Below are positions 8,103 to 15,391 of a stretch of 15,391 nt of DNA, one piece after another; the first letter of the stretch is position 1, and each line of letters begins with the position of its first letter. The DNA comes from Euperipatoides rowelli (taxonomy: Eukaryota > Onychophora > Udeonychophora > Euonychophora > Peripatopsidae). The notes beneath the pieces are model-generated. The model made no database searches, was not told the DNA's origin, and worked only from the letters and a program-made list of their open reading frames with translations. The position numbers and the translations under genes were made by a program. Location: the NCBI GenBank assembly GCA_003024985.2, contig PXIH01S0026885.1; one strand, given 5' to 3'.

Positions 8103-8110
8103 AGTACAGG
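8103..8110. repeat. hAT target-site duplication, right
   Basis: AGTACAGG, identical to 7321-7328, directly abutting the hAT right terminus ...GACCTG. Confidence 0.88.
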
Positions 8111-8956
8111 ATGTGATTTTTACTTACTTTAAGGATATGCAATTGGACTGCAAGATAGGTACTTTTCCTTGCTGACAAAAATAAAAGTAATTAATGTTTT
8201 CCTTTTCCCCAAGCTGTATTTTTATATATCTCATTTGAAGTTTAATAAGGGTTTTATATCCAAATTATACTCTGTAATCCATCATATTTTGTGAACACGA
8301 GGTTGGTGCCTATTATGAAAACATACTTTGTGCTTGAGAGTTCAGAAGGGTGGCCTAGAGTTACATGATGTTAGTAGAATGATTTTATCTGTGCAGGCTA
8401 TTATTGTTATGTGCTGTTTAATAAATTAAAGCAGAAAGTGGTGCAGGAAGACCCTATTATTCCAACTGATACTCCCCTCTGAGGATTTTTAGAACTAATA
8501 TCTTTCCATTTTTTTATGTATTTAGTGAACTTGCAGATACTTGTGATGATTATGCCTTTAGGAAGTTTTCCAAGACATATACCAAGGTTCAATATGGTTA
8601 TTTTTAAAGATTTTTATAAAATCGATTTGGCGCCTAACATACTTGACTTCTTTTACAAGCTGTTGCATGGTGTGTTGTTCATTAACTATAGATTGATGGA
8701 CTTTTATCACCTTGATGTGGATCCCAAATGTATTTTCTGCTGTGATGTAGATCAAATTGATCATTTGTTGTTTGTGTGCCCTTTTTTTAATCACCTTTGT
8801 ATGGTAGTGCACCCTTTCCTCAGATATAATTTTCAGGGTGACAACCTTCTTACTGTTTTTCTTCTTATGATTCAAAGAAAGGACTGTGCCTGGCTTCTGT
8901 TGTTTACCTTTTTTATAATTTGGAAGACCAAAATCAGCTGTTATTTGAAAATATGA
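8111..8956 (+). pseudogene. LINE C C-terminal ORF2 region with CCHC motif
   Basis: After the hAT element the reading resumes with GYAIGLQDRYFSLLTKIKV, then INVFLFPKLYFYISHL (about 8133-8235). This equals the W-x-x-R-xLSLxGKxxVIN-xxLPKLxY block. QKGGLELHDVSRMILSVQAI (8343-8402) gives the GGLxLxD motif. A 146-codon frame (8516-8956, start ATG arbitrary) continues with PNILDFFYKLLHGVLFINYRL and ends with a stop after ISCYLKI. At 8729-8779 it holds CIFCCDVDQIDHLLFVC, an intact C-x2-C-x7-H-x4-C. Such a motif near the ORF2 C-terminus is typical of L1-superfamily LINEs and contributes to RNA binding and retrotransposition. A frameshift separates the 8111-8402 and 8516-8956 parts. Confidence 0.78.
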
Positions 8957-9249
8957 GGCTCAGACCATGGCTGTACTTAATGGCTCAAAGTAATAAATTA
9001 TTAAAACAGGACGTTGAATGTTTAGCTTTGTTAGGTTTCAGAAAAAATGTCTTAACGCTGATATATACGCCTATGTGTATTCTTAACACCCTTCATTAGT
9101 TTTTGCTTTTGCTCTGATAAATGTTAGGCTACATCAGAGTTCTTACTTGTGTGTAGTTTGTTTTTTATGTTGCTGTATTATTTTGTACATTTTATTTAAA
9201 TAATAAATTATATTAAAAGGGTAATAACCCCTTTTAAAAAAAAAAAAAG
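8957..9249 (+). other. LINE C 3' UTR and poly(A) end
   Basis: This is the non-coding 3' end after the ORF2 stop. It contains the polyadenylation signal AATAAA (9202-9207). A terminal hairpin has arms AAAAGGG (9215-9221) and CCCTTTT (9229-9235). An A-tract then runs from 9236 to 9248. The order signal, hairpin, A-tract marks a genuine retrotransposed 3' end. Confidence 0.65.
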
Positions 9250-9268
9250 TTAAATGAATTAGTATGTA

Positions 9269-9625
9269 TTTTTTTTTTTTTTTTTTTTGCTACACCATTG
9301 ATGCCAATGCCCGACAGCTGAGGCGAATCTATTTTCTGTAGTTTTCTATATATACACAATTTACATTTATTTATATTATTTACATCTTATTACATTCTGA
9401 ATATCAGAGAGAAATCTGAAGGTTCAGTTGTAACATTTCCTTGTATTTGCGAATCTTTAGAAATTTTTTTTCTTATAATATCTTCAGAACGCAAAGTCGG
9501 AAATTTATACTGACTGGGTGAATATAACCCTAAACTCCCTGTCTTTCAATTGGTGGTAGGGGTCAGACAGCACATGCCTCGAACCTGGCTCGAGCCGACA
9601 CCAAGGAACACAATGTAGAGCAGCT
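9269..9625 (-). mobile_element. SINE-like retroposed unit with degenerate TSD
   Basis: A T-run on the plus strand (9269-9288) is a poly(A) tail on the minus strand. The unit is flanked by AATTAGTATGTA (9257-9268) and AATTAGCATATA (9626-9637), which agree at 10 of 12 positions with both differences transitions. Near the minus-strand 5' end, CAGGTTCGAGGC is a good RNA polymerase III B-box. No clear A-box is visible and the B-box is unusually close to the end, so the head may be truncated. No coding sequence is seen. It follows the LINE C tail almost directly. Confidence 0.45.
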
Positions 9626-9637
9626 AATTAGCATATA

Positions 9638-10700
9638 TTGTAATTACTCTTTATATTAAAAAGGCGATTTTTTTTTAAAGTAAACATATTTTGATACTAA
9701 AATGCATTTTATGGTTTAAAGTTATAATTTTTTTAAGAGGTGGTGGATAAGGCTTCGACACAGTCTTCCAATATTATTAAATAATGAGTGTATTTATCAT
9801 TTAGATATTTTTCTTTCTTGATAAAAATAAAATATTTATAATTTATTATGTGCAAAATTAAAAATAAAATAACACTGATGAAATCATTTTATCATAACAT
9901 TAAAGAGCCAATCACAATTGAGTTTGTTATTGTTGGAGAAATTATTAGATATGATTGCCCAAAGCTATAAATGTACCTTCATAGTTCAAATACATACCTT
10001 AAGGAATGATTTAGATATAAATCATAATACTAAAAACTTTAAAAATAATAATGATTTATATAATGAAAAAATATAGAATTATTAAAAGAATTTGACATTT
10101 AAATAAAACTTTTTGTTTAAAAGACAAAAACAAATTATAAAAATTATATAGGACTATAATATATTTTTAGATAAAACTGATTGAATTAGAAATTTAAACC
10201 AACTCTTCCATATTTCAATCTGATTCTAAAAGTAAGGTTGATATTATTGAAAACAATACTTTTGATTTATTAAATTTTGATAATAGGTTTTAGAGAATTA
10301 GATACCCAAAATTTTCTTAATTGGGACATAAATGTCGGAAAGTTCGTAATCAATGTTTCTTTCTTTAAAAGCTTTGAAGTCACTATGTTAGATATTTTAT
10401 TTCAAATCTTTGCAGACTTATAACTGATAAAGTTAGACGGCTGAGATTTTAAATACATGTTTGTATCAAGTGATCATTTAATTTAGACTGTAAAGTAAGA
10501 CTTATAAAATGGCAATTAATCCACTAGATACAGAGAACTGACATTGCTCTTACAGAAAAGTCCTAGACATACAGAAGTGGAATATTGTAAAACCCTTAGA
10601 CAAGTGATTCTTAGGAGATATTTTTATGGCAACAAACCAGAAGCATCTCCATGGGCCGCATTAAGAAAAAAATTAAATTAAATCCAACAAAAAACTATTT
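9638..10700. other. A+T-rich DNA without recognisable features
   Basis: No long frame, RNA gene or clear repeat is visible. Homopolymer runs and short A/T words dominate. Confidence 0.55.
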
Positions 10701-10820
10701 AATCATCATCAGCAGCATCATCTTCAGCATAATCATCAACATCATATTCTGCATCATCCTCATTTGCATCATCACATCACCATAATCCTTATCCCCGTCA
10801 TCATCATCCTCATCATCACA
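10701..10820. repeat. Imperfect CAT/ATC microsatellite
   Basis: Interrupted runs of ATC/CAT trinucleotides, with CAG, TTC and CCT variants, fill about 120 bp. The minus strand would encode aspartate- and methionine-rich low-complexity peptide, but there is no supporting open frame. Confidence 0.85.
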
Positions 10821-11380
10821 ATACAAAAATTTGATATTCAATTATCAATGACTTGTGAAATATAACGTATTTTTATTTTCCATGAAAGTGTCATTACTGT
10901 CTTTAGTTTGGATATGTCAACTTGATTTGGAATTGATTTCTTATGAAGTGATGAACACAAAGAAAATTGTTGTTGGAAATATTGTAAAAACTATCTGATG
11001 CCAGTCATGAATAATGGGAACAATTTTGCTTAAAAAATTCACTTCTCCATCCCCTGAACCCATTTCTCTCTCCTAAAGTTTTTTTTCTGTCCGTTAAGAA
11101 TTAACAGAATTGAGCTTTTATATAAAATGTGGTTGCCTGTTAACTGAAAATTCCAGCCAAATTTATACCAACAATTTGTTGGAGTTCCCACCCCCATTCC
11201 ATCCCTCCCTTTCCCTCATTTAAATAAATATTACCTATTTTTACGGTCTGTCAAAAATTATGAACATATTTTTTAGCAATAAGTTCCCCTCCACCTATAT
11301 CCTTTTCTCCTATTTTTCCTTCCTTGCCTAGAATATATTCAATGATTCGTTTAATTAATATTGTTCTTTGGGGGTGTTCA
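10821..11380. other. No recognisable gene
   Basis: A+T-rich sequence with pyrimidine-rich patches (about 11040-11090 and 11185-11220, 11285-11330). No open frame or boundary signal was found. Confidence 0.5.
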
Positions 11381-11730
11381 CTTCATCTGTAGACCTCTTT
11401 GTCTGCAGACCGCTTTATCTACAGACCTCTTTATCTGCAGACCTCTTCATCTACTGACCTCTTCATCTGCTGACCTCTTAATCTGCAGACCTCTTTTCAT
11501 CTGCAGACCTCTTCATATACAGACCTCTTCATCTGCAGACCTCTTCATCTGCAGACCTCTTCTTCTGTAGACCTCATCTGTAGACCTCCTCGTCTCTAGA
11601 TCTCTTCATCTGCAGACCTCTTCATCTGCAGCCTCTTCATCGGCAGACCTCTTCATCTGCAGACCTCTTCATCTTCGGACCTCTTCCTTTTCAGACCTCT
11701 TCATCTACAGACCTCTTTGTCTGTAGACCA
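11381..11730. repeat. 16-bp minisatellite, 22 units
   Basis: The consensus unit is CTTCATCTGCAGACCT. Reading unit by unit gives 22 copies. Nineteen are exactly 16 bp, one is 18 bp (near 11493), one is 13 bp (near 11573) and one is 15 bp (near 11618). Four units match the consensus exactly (11527, 11543, 11602 and 11649 approximately). The outer units are the most diverged. Most units carry CTGCAG, a PstI site. A plus-strand frame crosses the array (11361-11570) and gives an ICRPL/SSADL-like repetitive peptide. Because 16 is not a multiple of 3, it simply cycles through all frames and is not a gene. Confidence 0.93.
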
Positions 11731-12193
11731 CATTCCTTTTTTATAGTTCTTGTGTTAATTTCCTGACTCAAACAGTGTCAGGGGAAAAATCATTTCCAAA
11801 TTTGACACCCACCAAAAATCAATCCGATTTCCAGCGTCTATGCCATCACTCTTCCATGGTCGTGTTCAAACCCACATGACCACGGTGCCTTAACAATAAT
11901 AATTATTTTATTTTAACTGGTGATTTTAATTGAAAAAATTTAAAACTGTTTAATTCGTTACATCAGTCATTGGCAACATACAGCCCACATGCTGAATATG
12001 GCCAATCATTTCAATTTATGGGGCCTGCAGTCAATCTTAAATTTAAAACTGTCATCAAACCTCAAAAATCAAAAAAATGTGTTATATCTATAATATTATT
12101 TTAAATGATTACACATAGTGTTATACATATTATGCAACAATTATACATATTAATTTATTCTGGCTTTTTCAGAATAAATAAATAATTGGAAGG
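11731..12193. other. No gene; possible degenerate hAT terminus inside
   Basis: There is no coding frame. A short imperfect inverted repeat (GGTCGTG and CATGACC, about 11858-11882) and the hAT-terminus-like text at 11964-12003 are the only structured parts. Confidence 0.45.
11964..12003 (+). mobile_element. Degenerate hAT-like terminus
   Basis: The text starts CAGTCATTGGCAACATACAG and ends ...CTGAATATGGCC. It resembles the common hAT end pattern CAGGGGTTGGCAAACT followed by GGCC-rich blocks. A GGGGCCTGCAG block follows at about 12019. No partner terminus or 8-bp duplication was found, so this rests on resemblance alone. Confidence 0.3.
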
Positions 12194-12213
12194 AAAAAAA
12201 AAGAATTTATAAA
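12194..12213. repeat. SINE target-site duplication, left
   Basis: Nine A then GAATTTATAAA. It matches 12516-12535 at 19 of 20 positions. Confidence 0.75.
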
Positions 12214-12515
12214 GTCAAGGTCTTGTGGCCAAGCAGTGAGATATCTTGGATTGTTAAGCCTTAGACATATGCTGGGGATCCAAATTCAATCCCCCGCTAA
12301 GACAGTTATGAAACGTTTTTTTCTCCTTAGCTTTAACAGCTCGCTTTGGGTTTTTTACCTGGTACCACGCCCTTTACCATCAAGAAGAACCACACCTAGA
12401 AATTTTAATTTGAATATAAGTAATTTAATAAATGCAGTCCCTAAGGGAATATTATTAACCAAAAGAGAATACATATTTCCTCTCTTTGGAAAGGGGGGGG
12501 GGGGATTTTTTTTTT
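12214..12515 (+). mobile_element. tRNA-headed SINE, about 302 bp
   Basis: The head has an exact polymerase III A-box, TGGCCAAGCAG (12226-12236, consensus TRGYNNARNNG). A T-arm-like block, GGGGATCCAAATTCAATCCCC with 5-bp stem ends, lies at about 12273-12293. The spacing of a little over 50 bp suits a class II (Leu/Ser-type) tRNA ancestor. A roughly 200-bp body follows. The unit ends in an unusual run of 12 G, one A and about 11 T, not a simple A-tail. A 20-bp duplication with one mismatch (12194-12213 and 12516-12535) brackets it. A 93-codon frame (12236-12517) crosses the SINE but shows no protein-family pattern. The body type is not recognised. Confidence 0.68.
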
Positions 12516-12535
12516 AAAAAAAAAGAATTGATAAA
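12516..12535. repeat. SINE target-site duplication, right
   Basis: Nine A then GAATTGATAAA. It matches 12194-12213 with a single T/G difference. Confidence 0.75.
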
Positions 12536-12712
12536 CAAAGTTATGTAAATTAGTGCAAGTGAACTCGAGAGGCTGAGTCCTTATTTCTGATCTAAGGGGA
12601 AGACTGGTTTTTAACTGAAGTAAAAGGCAATGAAAAATTATGAATTTAAATGAAACAAAAGCTAATTACTATGCCTCTTTAAAAAGATAACTCTTACATG
12701 TTTTTTTTAGCA

Positions 12713-12740
12713 TTTGATATCTTTATATAAAGATATCAAA
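12713..12740. repeat. Perfect 28-bp palindrome
   Basis: TTTGATATCTTTAT followed by its exact reverse complement, with no spacer and no mismatch. It lies in non-coding A+T-rich DNA. It could extrude as a cruciform or be the centre of a small palindromic element; no flanking duplication is seen. Confidence 0.9.
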
Positions 12741-14193
12741 GAAATATTGCAGATATTTAAAACTGAAAAACGTATGAAAATGTATTTCCATGCAAGGAGT
12801 CTGAATCTGATAAATGCCGAGTTTATAGAGTGAATGGGATTCCCATTCCCGAAGTAAAAATTATGTTATAGTCTCATTTTCGGCAGATTTGAAAATCATA
12901 TTATCCAAGCAGAAAATTACAAGTATCAGGTCCTGAAGCCATCACCCTGAACTTGGAACCAAAAATTCTGAGTTGATCCAACACAACATGAAGAATGTAG
13001 TGCTGTTTTAGGATGAGGCATGGAAAGGAACTACTAGAACTGATATCATAAAACAAAATGAAAGGTAGTGTCAGGACCCTGAAGGGGTTCTGACTCTAGA
13101 TTCCCGATTGTGTCATGATTGAATAGAAACCACACTGTTATAGACCATTGAATAATATGCCGGCTCAGACAAGCTCTTCAGCAGATATCCTATGAAGGAG
13201 TAAGACTAGTGCCTTCTACTTTGGACTAGAGATAGAATCCTATTAATGCCTCCTACAAACCAAACTGAGTAGAATTAGGTCTAATGTCATTTCCTGTCTC
13301 CTAGGCCCATTTTTGACAAGAGAGTTGAAATCAGGCAGGATGCCCTAGTAGCTGGTCTGAAAAAAATTCAGATGAAAATCAGATGGTAACAAAGTTAGAA
13401 TTAGAGTTAAGTTTGCACATTTTAAAACAATTGAAATAGGAATTCATAAACTAGTGCTTCAGGTGTTTCACCAGGTGTGAAGGTTGAGCTTAAATACCCA
13501 GTATGAAAAAAAACCTATTGGGTAAAAGATATGACATCTTTCAGGACAGAAACAGATCCCAAAGAGCTCTTGTTGAAAAACAATCAAAGTAAAATGGTGT
13601 AAAAGAAAGATTGATTGAGAAAAACAACGTTTAACCATTATAGATATGTTGACTGCTGAAAGCAGTTCAAGTCCAATGGTAAAAACCGTGAGTCCATTGA
13701 ACCAGTGATTGGACCTTTCAGAAAAATTCTAAAACATGTGATAAAATAATTGTCACATGACCTTTGTATGACTAAAATAATTGCACACAAAAAAAAATAT
13801 TTTGTGTCAATTCTTTCAGTCATACATAGATCATGTCATTGAAAAGAAAATTACATCCAATTTTGGTATGACATCACTTCCTGTCTTGGTTATAATGTCA
13901 GGTTCTGGGATGATATCACTTCCAGCTCTGATATGATGTTACTTCCGGTACCTGTGTTTGACTTCTAGCCTCGGTTTATTCCAAGATTATGATGGATTGA
14001 TATCACAATGCCTGGTATCAAATTGGACTTCCTTGTAATATTATAATACTGATTCTAAAAGTGATGTTGCACCAAATCTGTTAATGAGATATGTAGTTCA
14101 GAAGTACAATATTTTTCTTAAAGTTTTTTTTTCCATTATTTTTTATAAATTTTACATATTTTTTTAAAAAGGACCTGTTCCAGACATCACGTC
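12741..14193. other. No recognisable gene
   Basis: The base composition is somewhat less A+T-rich than the flanks, but there is no convincing frame. The longest frame, 61 codons on the minus strand (13638-13823), has no family pattern. The only structure noted is a degenerate motif array at 13868-13946. Confidence 0.5.
13868..13946 (+). repeat. Three degenerate ATGAYRTYACTTCC copies
   Basis: The copies are ATGACATCACTTCC (13868-13881), ATGATATCACTTCC (13910-13923) and ATGATGTTACTTCC (13933-13946). Each joins a CRE-like half to an ETS-like CTTCC core; the last continues to ACTTCCGG. It may be a fragment of an old repeat or a chance cluster. Confidence 0.45.
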
Positions 14194-14206
14194 ATATGGG
14201 CTAATA
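14194..14206. repeat. SINE target-site duplication, left
   Basis: ATATGGGCTAATA, identical to 14385-14397. Confidence 0.88.
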
Positions 14207-14384
14207 TTTTTTTTTTTTTTTTTAAATTTCCCTGTGTACCAAATCACACAGATAGGTCAAATTCTGCTTGTACCAATATAATCCGGGGATTGATGGTTTC
14301 CCCCGGATTCGAACTGATCGGCAAACTTAGCCTCCATAGCACTGAGCAGAGTCTCTTGTCCACTCCACTACTCCTGATGGGGGT
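14207..14384 (-). mobile_element. tRNA-headed SINE, 178 bp
   Basis: On the minus strand an exact A-box, TAGTGGAGTGG (14370-14360), is followed 55 bp later by a near-perfect B-box, AGTTCGAATCC (14315-14305, consensus GGTTCGANTCC). The spacing suits a class II tRNA with a long variable arm. A short body of about 80 bp and an A-tail (the plus-strand T-run from 14207 to 14223) complete the unit. An exact 13-bp duplication brackets it precisely (14194-14206 and 14385-14397). The exact duplication and intact promoter boxes suggest a younger insertion than most neighbours. Which LINE supplied the machinery cannot be told from this window. Confidence 0.82.
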
Positions 14385-14397
14385 ATATGGGCTAATA
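14385..14397. repeat. SINE target-site duplication, right
   Basis: ATATGGGCTAATA, identical to 14194-14206; it abuts the tRNA-like head. Confidence 0.88.
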
Positions 14398-15325
14398 ATT
14401 TCATTAATGACCATATTCATATTTGTTTGTTTTGCTTTGAATCAACTTAAATCAAAGTTATTAGAAATTATTCTATAGTGATAATGACTTTATTTTTCAA
14501 ATTATTCCTGTTAACTTTCATTACAAATCTAAACTATAAAGCTCTTATTAGTTTAGACTTATGTTTCAAGTGTTATATAATGAACATTTTAAAAAAATAG
14601 ACAATATAAGATGAAGTATTAAGTATTCATTATACATAAAATTGTTCTTCACTAATATTTTCAAACTCAGTGAAAACAGACTTGGGAAATATCCTTGAGT
14701 TAGCATAATTATTGAAATGATTAATTATTGAATAACAGTCCAATCTGATGTAAGATTATATTCCATTCCCATCCTTCCAAAAACTGTATACAATATATAA
14801 AAATTATACAGTATATAAAACGTTTACTACAATATTAAAGCATAAATCAATAAAAAAATTTCTTTACTTCCTCCCTAGAAAATACCTTAAAATATAATAT
14901 TATATCCTAAGCAGTCTTCTTAAAAAAAATATATAATGTTTAAAAAGTTTTCATTGTCACTGCTGGTAAAACAAATATTATAAACATGATGTTCTCCATA
15001 ATAATAATATTAGCCTATTCAAGTATTTAAAAAAATTAAAAACTATGCTACTTAATAATGATTAAAACTAGACAACAAGGAAATTAAGTTTTATCGATTT
15101 ATTAATTGAAAAGGATATCAAGTTTGGATTTTTTTNGAAGCATATTTTAACAAGTAATTCAATTCTTATATTGAGCCCAATTTGCATGCTCAATAGTATT
15201 TTGTAATATACAGTATTATCTCTTTCATATAAGAATAAACCCTAAATAATAATAATAATTTTATAAGTTCAGTTGAAATCAGCAATGAAAAAATTATAAA
15301 AATACCGAATATAATAATTATTAAC
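14398..15325. other. A+T-rich DNA without recognisable features
   Basis: No gene or RNA is visible. One ambiguous base (N) lies at 15136 after a T-run, pointing to draft-quality sequence. Short AT palindromic words such as CTGTATA and TATACAG (about 14785-14812) are probably chance. Confidence 0.55.
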
Positions 15326-15368
15326 TTGACGTTTCAAAGGATTTACCCTCCTTCTCTTGAAACGTCAA
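15326..15368. repeat. Inverted repeat with 12-bp perfect arms
   Basis: Arms TTGACGTTTCAA (15326-15337) and TTGAAACGTCAA (15357-15368) are exact reverse complements around a 19-base spacer. An inner AAGG/CCTT pairing could extend the stem. It may be an element terminus continuing past the window end, or a structured 3' end of a retroelement; neither can be shown here. Confidence 0.8.
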
Positions 15369-15391
15369 ACTAATTATAAATTATTGTACAT

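Larger units (their letters stand above)
4844..9249 (+). mobile_element. LINE C: 5'-truncated L1/Tx1-like LINE, twice interrupted
   Basis: The plus strand shows, in order, an endonuclease C-terminus (4844-4954), a decayed linker (4955-5436), reverse transcriptase fingers and palm (5437-6279), the region after the palm (7121-7320), the C-terminal part with a CCHC motif (8111-8956), and a 3' UTR with AATAAA (9202-9207), a hairpin and an A-tract ending at 9249. Two foreign elements interrupt it: a CR1/L2-like fragment (6280-7120) and a hAT element (7329-8102). The C-terminal C-x2-C-x7-H-x4-C and the poly(A) end point to the L1/Tx1 group. The 5' part is missing; the element starts abruptly beside the 5' end of LINE B. 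I found no target duplication. Confidence 0.75.

Noticed and set aside
8558-8875. Minus-strand 105-codon frame
   Set aside because: It lies opposite the LINE C C-terminal region, whose plus-strand CCHC motif and ordered family blocks explain the sequence.
1420-9249. LINE B and LINE C as two halves of one element inverted by twin priming
   Set aside because: Both contain endonuclease C-terminal and reverse transcriptase domains and differ in sequence at motif A and SDH, so they overlap in content and are different elements.
10701-10820. Possible CRISPR-like or acidic protein-coding repeat
   Set aside because: It is an interrupted trinucleotide microsatellite with no spacer structure and no open frame.
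11361-11570. 69-codon frame giving a repetitive ICRPL/SSADL peptide
   Set aside because: It is a by-product of the 16-bp minisatellite, whose unit length is not a multiple of 3, so all frames cycle.
11858-11882. Imperfect inverted repeat around TTCAAACCCA, B-box-like on the minus strand
   Set aside because: There is no A-box, tail or duplication; too weak for a SINE or tRNA call.
12236-12517. 93-codon plus-strand frame
   Set aside because: It starts at the end of the SINE A-box and runs into the G/T tail; no protein-family pattern is seen.
13638-13823. 61-codon minus-strand frame
   Set aside because: Short, no recognisable domain, no neighbouring coding evidence.
14207-14384. Functional tRNA gene on the minus strand
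   Set aside because: Promoter boxes are present, but there is no proper acceptor stem, and the A-tail plus exact target duplication show a SINE.

Overview
The window looks like intergenic DNA from a large, A+T-rich animal genome, read from a draft assembly (one unresolved base at 15136). I recognise no host protein-coding gene, rRNA, CRISPR array or bacterial-style operon. Nearly everything identifiable is a decayed transposable element. The organism is inferred only from the repeat types: APE-endonuclease LINEs with zinc-knuckle ORF1 and L1/Tx1-like ORF2, a CR1/L2-like LINE 3' end, a short hAT DNA transposon and tRNA-headed SINEs. Together these fit a metazoan. I cannot place it more closely.

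Left part (1-4840). A minus-strand ORF1 fragment (85-643) lies at the left edge. It is followed by a plus-strand fragment of the C-terminal reverse transcriptase region of a different LINE (about 670-1115). Then comes a large minus-strand LINE, 'LINE B' (4840 down to about 1420). It keeps its 5' end, with a YY1-like motif overlapping the first ATG, an ORF1 with a CCHC zinc knuckle, an APE-type endonuclease and part of the reverse transcriptase. A 147-bp segment occurs twice, identically, inside its endonuclease/linker region. The ORF1 at 85-643 is a diverged relative of LINE B's ORF1.

Middle (4844-9249). A 5'-truncated plus-strand L1/Tx1-like LINE, 'LINE C', runs from the endonuclease C-terminus to a polyadenylation signal, a terminal hairpin and an A-tract. 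Two later insertions split it. A minus-strand CR1/L2-like 3' end (6280-7120) sits at the point where the catalytic YADD motif should be. A 774-bp non-autonomous hAT element (7329-8102) has an exact 8-bp target duplication. LINE C coding sequence resumes after each insertion, so insertion order can be read directly.

Right part (9250-15391). A SINE-like unit with imperfect target duplications (9269-9625) is followed by A+T-rich DNA, a CAT/ATC microsatellite (10701-10820) and a 22-unit, 16-bp minisatellite (11381-11730). A possible hAT terminus follows (about 11964). Then come a tRNA-headed SINE with a near-perfect 20-bp duplication (12214-12515), a perfect 28-bp palindrome (12713-12740), a minus-strand tRNA-headed SINE with an exact 13-bp duplication (14207-14384) and a 12-bp-arm inverted repeat at the end (15326-15368).

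The genes do not work together as a system: all coding remnants carry stops and frameshifts. I found no convincing new biological system. The best material is the nested-insertion record, the duplicated segment in LINE B, the conserved ORF1 module shared by two elements, and the precisely bounded short elements.
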